From contig JAEWCQ010000006.1 of assembly GCA_023390555.1 (NCBI GenBank), positions 62,001-126,000 of the forward strand: a stretch of 64,000 bases of DNA. The letters run 5' to 3'. Both the position numbers and the translations under genes were made by a program. Source of the stretch: Bacillota bacterium (GTDB lineage Bacteria > Bacillota > Clostridia > Lachnospirales > Lachnospiraceae). Below are positions 53,235 to 60,350 of this stretch, piece after piece; positions within the stretch are counted from its first letter, which is position 1; each line of letters starts with the position of its first letter. The notes beneath the pieces are model-generated. The model was not told the DNA's origin and did not search any database. It saw only the letters and a program-made list of their open reading frames with translations.

Positions 53235-53962
53235 TTTCTCTTGTACCTCACTTGCAGATATTCTGTAAAATGCTCATCGAATTGCTGCTTTTTTGATCTT
53301 GATATATTGAGCTGAATGTCCCCGCGCAGTTCCAATATATTTTTTCTCAGCTGCATGATATTTGCAAAATTCACAATATAGCTGTTGTGTGCATATTCAA
53401 AACCCCACTTTCGTGTCATTGCGTACATCTCACGCAGCGATTCTTTGCAGGGAATTGAGCAAACGGAGCCTCCTGCATGGAAAAATACCCTTGTCCCTCT
53501 TTTTTGAATCGCAATGTATAAAATATCCGGCACTTCGACCAGATGCAGTTCTCCGTCTCCCGCAACTGCCAATGTCGGCGGATGCACTTTCTGCAGCATT
53601 TCCTCGATAATCACGGGCAGTTCCTTTTTCAGGGTTCTGTCATCGAAATCTTTCATGATGTAGCGAAATGGATGAACCTTAATGGTTTCGGGTGTCAATC
53701 TGTAATAATTCGTACAAAAGACCAAAATTGCATTTTGATTGGAATTCCTTAATATCCGAGCCGCTTGATTTCCGTCTGTTTCTTTCATCTGGATATCCAA
53801 AAATATGAGATCGTGACAGCATCCCACCTGTTCGAGCAGTTCCTTTCCATCTGTATATTCAAAAAATTGCGCCTTGTCTTTCAGACGTTCCTCCTGCAAC
53901 AGGTAACGGATCAGCTTTTTCCGATACAGCTCTTCATCATCGCAAATTGCTATCTTATACAT
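53231..53962 (-). CDS. agrA: AgrA-like LytTR response regulator
   Basis: 243 residues: receiver domain MYKIAICDDEELYRKK with phospho-Asp 56 in LIFLDIQM, and a LytTR DNA-binding domain from about 140 (VPDILYIAIQKRGTRVFF, then AHNSYIVNFANIMQL). It is the response regulator for AgrC. Start chosen at ATG 53962, with AAGGAGAG upstream; the longer reading to 54025 crosses the operator at 53987. First gene of the agr run. Confidence 0.92.
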   Translation of the reverse strand: MYKIAICDDEELYRKKLIRYLLQEERLKDKAQFFEYTDGKELLEQVGCCHDLIFLDIQMKETDGNQAARILRNSNQNAILVFCTNYYRLTPETIKVHPFRYIMKDFDDRTLKKELPVIIEEMLQKVHPPTLAVAGDGELHLVEVPDILYIAIQKRGTRVFFHAGGSVCSIPCKESLREMYAMTRKWGFEYAHNSYIVNFANIMQLRKNILELRGDIQLNISRSKKQQFDEHFTEYLQVRYKRK

Positions 53963-53986
53963 TTCAGTTACTCTCTCCTTTCTCTG

Positions 53987-54002
53987 GTTAGTTATGGCTA
54001 AC
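53987..54002. promoter_or_regulatory. Iron-box-like palindrome, upstream of agrA
   Basis: GTTAGT-TATG-GCTAAC, 25-40 bases upstream of the agrA ATG, one mismatch between arms. It places the agr genes in the same predicted regulon as the siderophore genes. Confidence 0.6.
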
Positions 54003-54103
54003 TTACAAACAAAAAAAATCACCACTGTTCTGTGACTGTCTGGCCGGATTATTCTGATACCTGCACGGAACTGGCTCCTGTTGGGAAAAATACTGACTCA
54101 GTA

Positions 54104-54121
54104 AGTTATCGATCGATAACT
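54104..54121. repeat. 18-base perfect palindrome
   Basis: AGTTATCGATCGATAACT. It lies in the gap before agrA and after the permease terminator, about 140 bases upstream of the agrA start. It may be an operator; no terminator T-run follows. Confidence 0.55.
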
Positions 54122-54229
54122 ATCGCTATGATAATGATGATATCTCTTCACACTCTTTCCCCACCCTTAAGTATATTCTTTTTCTTTTCATTTCGCAAGT
54201 CAGGACAGGGAACTTATTTATGGCAGGAA

Positions 54230-54275
54230 AATACCGCTTCTTCCTCTGCCGGAAAGCAGCGGAAGGAGCGGTATT
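54230..54275. terminator. Intrinsic terminator after amino-acid permease
   Basis: Arms AATACCGCTTCTTCC (54230-54244) and GGAAGGAGCGGTATT (54261-54275), 15 bases with one internal mismatch region, 16-base loop. It follows the permease stop by 12 bases and probably separates it from the agr region. Confidence 0.75.
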
Positions 54276-54287
54276 ATTTCATTCCCA

Positions 54288-55652
54288 TTATTTCTGTAAT
54301 GTTCCTTTTTTGTACTTAAAAATCTTATAAACAATATGCAGAAGAAGAAACCAGACCGGTACGATGCAAAGTGCAGTCCGGGTTTCTGCATTCAGAGCCA
54401 GAACGACCAGAATAAAAACAAAAAATATCAGAACAAGATAGTTTGCCACCGGATATAGCGGCATTTTAAATTTACTTTTCGCAGCCAGCTGCGGATTTGT
54501 TCTACGATACCGCAAATGGCACAAAACCATCATAGCCCAGATAAAAAGAAAACAGAACGTTGAGATACTTGTAATCAGCACAAATACGCCTTCCGGCATA
54601 ATGTAATTTAAGACAACGGAAATCAAAAGTACCATAGCTGAAAATATGGCAGCCTTCGAAGGAATCTGTCTGGAATTCAGCTTTCCCATAGATTCCGGTG
54701 CATTTTCCTCTTTTGCCAGTGTAAACACCATGCGGCTTGTACTGAAAATTCCGCTGTTACAGGCGGAAGCCGCCGATGTGAGCACAACAAAATTGACGAT
54801 GCCTGCGGCTGCCGTAATCCCGACTGCCGAAAAAACCTGAACAAACGGACTCTGATCCGGTAGAATTGAGCTCCAGGGATAAATGCTCATGATGACCAGA
54901 AGTGCTCCGATGTAAAAAATCAGAATCCGGACCGGAATATTATTGATGGCTCTGGGAATCACCTTCTCCGGATCTTCTGTTTCACCTGCGGTCAGCCCCA
55001 CCAGTTCAATTCCGGTAAATGCAAAGACAACCATCTGGAAGGAAAGGATAAACCCCTTCGCACCATTCGGAAACCATCCGCCGAAATTCCACAAATTCGT
55101 GAAGCTGGATACACCCTCATTCGTAGAAAAACCTTTCAGAATCATAATCGTACCGATTACAATCAATCCCAATATCGCGATCACTTTGATCAGTGCAAAC
55201 CAAAATTCCATTTCTCCAAACAGCTTAACCGTTGTGAGATTCATAACCAGGAGCACAACCAAAGCGACCAGGCTTGGAACCCACTGGGGCACATGCGGAA
55301 GCCAGAACTGAATGTAAAGACCGACTGCTGTCAGATCGGCCATTGCCAGAGATATCCAGCAAAACCAATAGGTCCACCCGGTGATAAATGCAGCCTCTTT
55401 CCCAAAATAATCCTGCACAAAGTCAACGAATGAGTGGTAATTCAGATTGGACAGTAACAATTCCCCAAGTGCACGCATAATAAAAAAACAGACAATTCCT
55501 GTGATAGTATAAGCAAACAGAATCGATGGTCCCGCCTGATGAATGGATCTTCCCGATCCCAAAAACAATCCCGTTCCGATTGCCCCTCCAATCGCAAGCA
55601 GCTGAACATGCCGATTTTTCAATCCTCTCTGTAGCTTGTCATTTTCTGTCAT
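54288..55652 (-). CDS. APC-family amino-acid permease (CycA-like)
   Basis: 454 residues, about 12 membrane segments. The first contains AIGGAIGTGLFLGSG, the substrate-binding motif of amino-acid transporters such as CycA, GabP and AnsP, with GLKNRHVQLLA before it. It would import an amino acid, perhaps D-serine, D-alanine or glycine by closest look, with protons. Start ATG 55652 follows a weak AAGGCGG site. It is a single-gene unit ending at the terminator at 54230. No relation to the agr or siderophore genes is visible. Confidence 0.9.
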   Translation of the reverse strand: MTENDKLQRGLKNRHVQLLAIGGAIGTGLFLGSGRSIHQAGPSILFAYTITGIVCFFIMRALGELLLSNLNYHSFVDFVQDYFGKEAAFITGWTYWFCWISLAMADLTAVGLYIQFWLPHVPQWVPSLVALVVLLVMNLTTVKLFGEMEFWFALIKVIAILGLIVIGTIMILKGFSTNEGVSSFTNLWNFGGWFPNGAKGFILSFQMVVFAFTGIELVGLTAGETEDPEKVIPRAINNIPVRILIFYIGALLVIMSIYPWSSILPDQSPFVQVFSAVGITAAAGIVNFVVLTSAASACNSGIFSTSRMVFTLAKEENAPESMGKLNSRQIPSKAAIFSAMVLLISVVLNYIMPEGVFVLITSISTFCFLFIWAMMVLCHLRYRRTNPQLAAKSKFKMPLYPVANYLVLIFFVFILVVLALNAETRTALCIVPVWFLLLHIVYKIFKYKKGTLQK

Positions 55653-55712
55653 TTCGTTTCCGCCTTTCCAAAATGTAATATCTCCATATAACCGTCCGGT
55701 TACAATGCTTTT

Positions 55713-56084
55713 TTACCCGACGGTCTTCACAGAATGTTTCAGATCCTTTTTCTGTGAAATGGAAGAACAGAGCGTGGGCCACTTACACATCGCGCCCGAG
55801 CCGATTGCAATGCAATCTTCTCCGCGAGGTGCGCACGCTGCACGCAGTGCCTTTTGATTCATAGGAAGTAAAAAAAGTGGAAGCGTAAACAGGCTTTCTT
55901 TCGAATTACATGGTACTCTTATTTCTAAAAGCAAGCAGGAAGCTGCTGACCTGCGCTGATATAAAATTCCATACAATGGACTTTTGATCAACAGCAGAGC
56001 CAGCAGCTCCAGTCTATCAAATACAGGATATGTATTGTCTGTTTTTCTGACTGTTCCAACGAGACCCACAAAATCATGATACAT
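55713..56084 (-). other. Uncertain 123-codon open frame in gap 55653-56247
   Basis: This 595-base gap has one open frame of 123 codons. It starts MYHDFVGLVGTVRK and ends in a Cys-rich tail (CAPRGEDC). It has no signature I know, a doubtful RBS and mixed composition, while the 170 bases before it are very AT-rich. I recall similar short conceptual proteins near repeats in related genomes but cannot verify this. It may be a repeat or gene remnant. The rest of the gap shows nothing. Confidence 0.3.
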
Positions 56085-56247
56085 CTTACACTAATTCGTC
56101 TACTTTTCACTTTTCTATCATTCTTTAGTGTTAGTATACTATAATTTTCAGGTTATTGAAATAGTACAATTTCTATTTTACAAAATTATTGTAGCAGTTA
56201 TATACGAAATTAGTGTAATCTTTTATTATTACGCTTTTCTTTTGTTG

Positions 56248-58131
56248 TTACGCTTTTCTTTTCCATTTCAATAACAGTGCGGAATTTATAATTACAAGTA
56301 CGGAACCTGCGTTATGTACCAATGCACCGACGACCGGATTGAGAATTCCTGTCATAGCCAGTATAATTGCCAGAAAATTCAACCCCATCGAAAAGGAAAG
56401 ATTGCAACGAATCGTAACCATCATGCGCTTGGAAAGTGCCAGCAGGTGCGGCAATTCTTTTACCTCGTCATCGACAAGTGCAATATCTGCAGCATCCACG
56501 GCAATATCACTTCCGATACCGCCCATTGCAATTCCGACATTTGCCCGTTTTAGAGCGGGAGCATCATTAATGCCGTCTCCGATCATGCAGACGGACTGAT
56601 TTTTGTTCTGGTAAACGTCAATCCATTTCAATTTATCCTCCGGCAGACAATTGGCATGCACTTCCTGAATATGTAACTGCTCAGCAATTGTTCCGGCCGC
56701 ATTTTCATGATCGCCTGTCAGAAGTACCGGCTGGATGCCAAGTGCCAAGATCCGGTCTATCATTTCGGCACCCTGCTCACGTACGGTATCCGACAAAACC
56801 AGAAAACCGGCCAAAACACTGTTGATTCCGACGTAAATAACCGTACAGCCCTGTAAAATATAAGCTTCTGTCTGCCCCTGGATATCCGCAGATATGGCAA
56901 TCTCATGCTCGGCAAGCATCTCACGGTTTCCCGCCAGGACCTCTTTTCCATCTACCATGGCAACGACACCTCTGCCAGGGATCAGCCGGAACTGCTCTGC
57001 CGGTAAAACTGCACTGTCTGTTGTCTGTTTGTAGCTGTTCACAATCGATTTTCCCAGTGGATGTTCCGAAAATTGTTCCGCTGCGGCAGCAACCGCATAC
57101 AGCTGATTCTCCGTATACTCATCTGAAATGCTTGTTACCGCAATTGTCTTCAGCTTCCCATAAGTAAGCGTACCGGTCTTATCAAACGTGATCTTTGCTG
57201 TCGCGGCAAGCCGCTCCAGCGCGTCTCCCTCCCGAACAAGAAATCCATGCTTCGTCGCATTTCCGATTGCAGCCATAATCGCCGTCGGTGTTGCAAGTAC
57301 AAGTGCACAAGGACAGAATACAACTAAGATCGTAACGGCACGGATGATCTGACCTGTGACAAGCCAGGTAAGCGCGGCGGCAGACAGTGCAATCACAACA
57401 ATCCAGGTCGCCCATCGGTCTGCAATCCCGACTATTTTTGCTTTCCCGGCATCTGCGGATTGTACCAGACGAATCATCCTCTGGATCGAACTGTCTTCTC
57501 CCACTTTTGCTGCCTTCATCTCAAATGCTCCGAACTGATTCACCGTACCGCTGGAAACCTCATCTCCGGCTGCCTTATCCACCGGCAGTGATTCGCCCGT
57601 CATGACCGCCTGATTGACCGATGTCTGTCCGGAAACGATAACTCCATCAACCGGTACACTTTCACCGGGCAGCACCCGCAGCAGATCACCGATTTTGACC
57701 TGTTTTGCCGGAATGACTTCTTCCGACTGACCGCGTATGACCCGGGCAGTCTGCGGAGTCAGATGGACCAGCTTTTCAATACCGGCTCTTGCCCTCGCCA
57801 CCGTCAGATCTTCCAGCAATGCGCCCAGCTGCATGATAAATGCCACTTCACCTGCTGCAAAATTCTCACCGATACAAACAGCCGCAATCAGTGCGATTGA
57901 AACAAGCACATCTGCCTTTATATCGAAAGCTGTAATCAGTCCAATGGCTGCTTCCATTAAGATTGGAATTCCGCAGAGCAGGATTGCAATCCATGCCGCA
58001 TCAAAAGGAAGCGGTATCAGATCAAAAATACTAAGCAGCAATGCCACACCTGAAATGAGAAGCAGTGTAATATCCTTTTTTGTACCACCGGCCTCCAGAA
58101 GTTCTTCACATCTTTCCATCATTCTCTTCAT
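56248..58131 (-). CDS. P1B-type heavy-metal ATPase, no N-terminal metal-binding domain
   Basis: 627 residues. Membrane motif CPC at 273-275 (VVFCPCALVLATPTA), phosphorylation DKTGT with Asp 317, TGES at about 178-181, SEHPLG, and the GDGINDAPAL hinge. TM8 ends HNAGSVLVIINS. The CPC motif is that of Cu, Cd or Zn exporters. No HMA (CxxC) domain comes before TM1, which is shorter than usual CopA. The CsoR gene and CsoR-type boxes point to copper or a related soft metal. Start ATG 58131 has AGGAG upstream. Confidence 0.9.
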   Translation of the reverse strand: MKRMMERCEELLEAGGTKKDITLLLISGVALLLSIFDLIPLPFDAAWIAILLCGIPILMEAAIGLITAFDIKADVLVSIALIAAVCIGENFAAGEVAFIMQLGALLEDLTVARARAGIEKLVHLTPQTARVIRGQSEEVIPAKQVKIGDLLRVLPGESVPVDGVIVSGQTSVNQAVMTGESLPVDKAAGDEVSSGTVNQFGAFEMKAAKVGEDSSIQRMIRLVQSADAGKAKIVGIADRWATWIVVIALSAAALTWLVTGQIIRAVTILVVFCPCALVLATPTAIMAAIGNATKHGFLVREGDALERLAATAKITFDKTGTLTYGKLKTIAVTSISDEYTENQLYAVAAAAEQFSEHPLGKSIVNSYKQTTDSAVLPAEQFRLIPGRGVVAMVDGKEVLAGNREMLAEHEIAISADIQGQTEAYILQGCTVIYVGINSVLAGFLVLSDTVREQGAEMIDRILALGIQPVLLTGDHENAAGTIAEQLHIQEVHANCLPEDKLKWIDVYQNKNQSVCMIGDGINDAPALKRANVGIAMGGIGSDIAVDAADIALVDDEVKELPHLLALSKRMMVTIRCNLSFSMGLNFLAIILAMTGILNPVVGALVHNAGSVLVIINSALLLKWKRKA

Positions 58132-58167
58132 TCTATTTCTCCTTTATACATATGGGGGTATATGTAC

Positions 58168-58196
58168 ATCATACCTATAGGGGTATGGGTTGTCAA
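58168..58196 (-). promoter_or_regulatory. Promoter with CsoR-type box for P-ATPase
   Basis: Minus strand: -35 TTGACA (58196-58191), 17-base spacer, -10 TATGAT (58173-58168). The spacer contains ATACC-TATAG-GGGTAT (58171-58186), a G/C-rich CsoR-type palindrome. A second similar stretch, ATATGGGGGTATAT, is at 58150-58163. Confidence 0.8.
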
Positions 58197-58207
58197 GAGA
58201 AAAAGAA

Positions 58208-58230
58208 AAAGCAGCCGTTCTGGCTGCTTT
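58208..58230 (-). terminator. Terminator after csoR
   Basis: 9-bp perfect stem AAAGCAGCC / GGCTGCTTT, 5-base loop, with a T-rich run on the minus strand. It separates csoR from the P-ATPase promoter, so the two are transcribed separately. Confidence 0.85.
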
Positions 58231-58241
58231 ATTAAAAAAGT

Positions 58242-58517
58242 TTATTTCATATTGGCAAAACGTTCCACGGCTTTTGTAAAACTTTCTATTGTTTTATCCG
58301 CATCGCCATGTTCAATACCATCCCGGACACAGTGTTTGATGTGCCCCTCTAATACGACCTGTCCCACTCTGTGAAGTGCTGACTTTGCAGCATTGATCTG
58401 AGCAAGAACATCTTCACAGGGGATATCCTGATCCACCATCCGGTCAATTGCTTCTACCTGTCCGATGATCTTTTTCAGTCTGTGATGCAGATTTTCCGCA
58501 TCCATACATTTCTTCAT
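58242..58517 (-). CDS. csoR: CsoR-family copper-responsive repressor
   Basis: 91 residues, all-helical CsoR/RcnR (DUF156) family. The Cu(I) ligand set Cys 34 (DIPCEDVL), His 59 and Cys 63 (LEGHIKHCV) is complete. Such repressors leave DNA when copper binds. Boxes with the family's G/C pattern occur in its own promoter (58531) and that of the P-ATPase (58171). RBS GGAGG upstream. Confidence 0.92.
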   Translation of the reverse strand: MKKCMDAENLHHRLKKIIGQVEAIDRMVDQDIPCEDVLAQINAAKSALHRVGQVVLEGHIKHCVRDGIEHGDADKTIESFTKAVERFANMK

Positions 58518-58530
58518 TCCTACACCTCCG

Positions 58531-58581
58531 ATACCATATGGGGTATATGGATATATTACTTACAATCTTCTTCCTTGTCAA
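58531..58581 (-). promoter_or_regulatory. csoR promoter and CsoR-type box
   Basis: Minus strand: -35 TTGACA (58581-58576), 17-base spacer, -10 TAATAT (58558-58553), then the box ATACC-ATATG-GGGTAT (58531-58546) just after the -10. Confidence 0.8.
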
Positions 58582-58671
58582 GTTCAAAGAGCGGAGCACC
58601 CGTCTGCCGGATCCGGTATTACAGGAATCGTTTTGCCCTTTCCGCTTCGATCCTGCTGTTTATACAGGCGA

Positions 58672-58968
58672 TTATTTTCCCGGCACTGCCTCCTGATACT
58701 TTTCTACTTTTCCCTCTTTATCACACAGTCCGCCAAGCTTCGGTACAATCTTTTTAAAATGTTCGGAAGCATCGTGTTTGCGAATCGCCTCAGCATCTTT
58801 CCACTCTTCGATAAATGTCAAATGCGTCTGATCGTCCAAAGCCTCATACAGCGCATAAGAAATGCACCCTTCTTCTTTTCTGCTCTCTGTTGTCAATTCC
58901 GATGCCAGCTGTAGAAATTCTTCCACATATTCCTTTTTCACAAAATTTTCTGCTACAATCTTGATCAT
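58672..58968 (-). CDS. Small ABM-domain monooxygenase-like protein
   Basis: 98 residues, antibiotic biosynthesis monooxygenase (YgiN-like) fold: VAENFVKKEYVEEFLQLASELT, then EEGCISYALYEALDD and FIEEWKDAEAIRKH. Such proteins oxidise quinols or polyketides, or act with no clear substrate. Its neighbour is a nitroreductase, 12 bases upstream, so they form a small redox operon next to an HxlR regulator. Confidence 0.8.
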   Translation of the reverse strand: MIKIVAENFVKKEYVEEFLQLASELTTESRKEEGCISYALYEALDDQTHLTFIEEWKDAEAIRKHDASEHFKKIVPKLGGLCDKEGKVEKYQEAVPGK

Positions 58969-58980
58969 ATTCGTTTTCTC

Positions 58981-59475
58981 CTATTTCACGTAATGGATTC
59001 TTGCCTCTTCAAAGCGATTCTGCTGTTCCGCTTCTTTGAGCGGATAACCACAGGAAATAATTGCGAAAGCTTCCAGATGATCCGGAATCTCCAAAATCTG
59101 TCTGACACCTTCCATTCTTTCCTTTACTGGTGCGATTCCCAACCAGACTGCTCCAAGCCCCTGTTCTTCCGCTTCCAGCAGGATATTTTCCGTACATGCG
59201 CTCAGGTCAAGCTCCACGCACTGCGGCATTTTAGCTTCCTTTCTGTAGCAGCTGACAATTGCCAGTGGTGCTCCTTTCACACAGCCTGCATACGGGCTGC
59301 TTCCGGCAAGCTCTTCCAGCTTCTTCGGATCTGTTATCACATAAAATTCCCACGGCTGCTGGTTTCCCGCAGATGGCGCTGCCATAGCGGCTTTCATCAG
59401 CATTTCGATTTTTTCGTCTTCAACCGGTTTCATCTGATAGGTTCTGACACTTGTTCGTTTAAAAATTGCGTTCAT
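58981..59475 (-). CDS. Nitroreductase-family flavoprotein
   Basis: 164 residues. FMN-binding RTSVRTYQMKPVEDEKI at the N-terminus and PSAGNQQPWEFYVI; LGAVWLGIAPVKERM near the C-terminus. It uses NAD(P)H to reduce nitro or quinone compounds. Start ATG 59475 has AGGAGG 6 bases upstream; the ATG-like start at 59517 has none. It is divergent from the HxlR gene at 59604, which probably controls it. Confidence 0.88.
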   Translation of the reverse strand: MNAIFKRTSVRTYQMKPVEDEKIEMLMKAAMAAPSAGNQQPWEFYVITDPKKLEELAGSSPYAGCVKGAPLAIVSCYRKEAKMPQCVELDLSACTENILLEAEEQGLGAVWLGIAPVKERMEGVRQILEIPDHLEAFAIISCGYPLKEAEQQNRFEEARIHYVK

Positions 59476-59603
59476 ACTTACCTCCTGCATTTTTTCTTGC
59501 TGAACTTTTTGAATCATGCTATCATTTTAGCATTATATTTCATATCAACAAGAATGTACTTTTTTGTAACTAAGTATACCGAAAGATACCAAGGAGATAC
59601 CAA

Positions 59604-59915
59604 ATGAGAAAGAAACACGAGTTCTGCTGTCCGGTGGATGTCACGATCAGCCTGATTGGCGGAAAATATAAAGCAATTATACTCTGGCATCTGATTGACC
59701 AGACACTTCGATTTCATGAACTGCAGAAGCTGATTCCCTGTGCAACCCCCAAAATGCTGTCTCAGCAATTACGCGAATTGGAGCAGGATGCTCTGATTCA
59801 CAGAGAAGTCTATCCGGTTGTACCACCCAAAACGGAGTACTCGCTTACCGAACACGGAAAAAGTCTGGTTCCGGTACTGGAAGCCATGTGTGAATGGGGG
59901 AAGGAAATGATGTGA
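59604..59915 (+). CDS. HxlR-family regulator
   Basis: 103 residues, winged helix: MRKKHEFCCPVDVTISLIGG then KYKAIILWHL, recognition segment ATPKMLSQQLRELEQDALI, wing PPKTEYSLTEHGKSL. Cys 8 and 9 near the start are where YodB-type members sense quinones and electrophiles. Divergent from the nitroreductase, so it likely reports quinone or electrophile stress. RBS AAGGAG upstream. Confidence 0.9.
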   Translation: MRKKHEFCCPVDVTISLIGGKYKAIILWHLIDQTLRFHELQKLIPCATPKMLSQQLRELEQDALIHREVYPVVPPKTEYSLTEHGKSLVPVLEAMCEWGKEMM

Positions 59916-60027
59916 GCTACCAGGCAGCAGCCGGTCAATCTTTACTTCATTTGCGTTTCCACAAATTACCACACCTCCTCTTACCCGCAGAAATTTCACA
60001 GTTCAATCAACTTTTTTATTTTTTTGA

Positions 60028-60056
60028 TTGACTGGTCAAACAATTAATGATATAGT
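60028..60056 (+). promoter_or_regulatory. Promoter of BMP transporter operon with overlapping palindrome
   Basis: -35 TTGACT (60028-60033), 17-base spacer, -10 TATAGT (60051-60056). The palindrome TTGAC-TG-GTCAA (60028-60039) overlaps the -35, a likely repressor site. The leader to the ATG at 60351 would be about 290 bases long. Confidence 0.6.
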
Positions 60057-60095
60057 ACATCCAGAAAACCAAATAAAAGAATTCTTAACAATACG

Positions 60096-60139
60096 AAGAT
60101 GTAGCTAGACCTATCCAGAGATAGGTTTAACTGCATCTT
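60096..60139 (+). terminator. Long hairpin with T-run in leader of BMP operon
   Basis: A 20-base stem with two near-paired internal stretches: outer AAGATGTAG / CTGCATCTT, inner ACCTATC / GATAGGT, loop CAGA, then TTTTTT. It could end transcription from the HxlR gene or act as an attenuator after the promoter at 60028. No known riboswitch core is visible in the 40 bases before it. Confidence 0.7.
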
Positions 60140-60144
60140 TTTTA

Positions 60145-60296
60145 TTCTACAGGAAAGCTCTTGTTACGTTAACGTAGGAAAACTACGATTTTTCTATAGA
60201 ATAAAATTTAGATACACACTTTCGCGCGCGGAACAAAAGCTGTACGTCCGAAGTAATAGAATGTAGGAGTGTACGATATCCACTTCTGTTCTTCTA
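60145..60296. repeat. Dispersed repeat, copy B
   Basis: About 150 bases matching 10100-10287 on the opposite strand, without the 45-base Nudix insert. It begins right after the hairpin and T-run at 60096-60139, as copy A does. Shared landmarks are CTATAGAATAAAATTTAGAT, GCGCGCGGAACAAAAG and TAGAATG. The rest of 59916-60350 holds the promoter and hairpin described; I see no gene. Confidence 0.7.
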
Positions 60297-60350
60297 CATT
60301 TTTTCTTCTGCATTTCAGCAGTAGCAGATACGGTTAATGGAGGATTGACG

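Noticed and set aside
60060..60140. Purine or preQ1 riboswitch before the nucleoside importer
   Set aside because: The leader before the hairpin is only about 35 bases and lacks the conserved cores I know for these classes.
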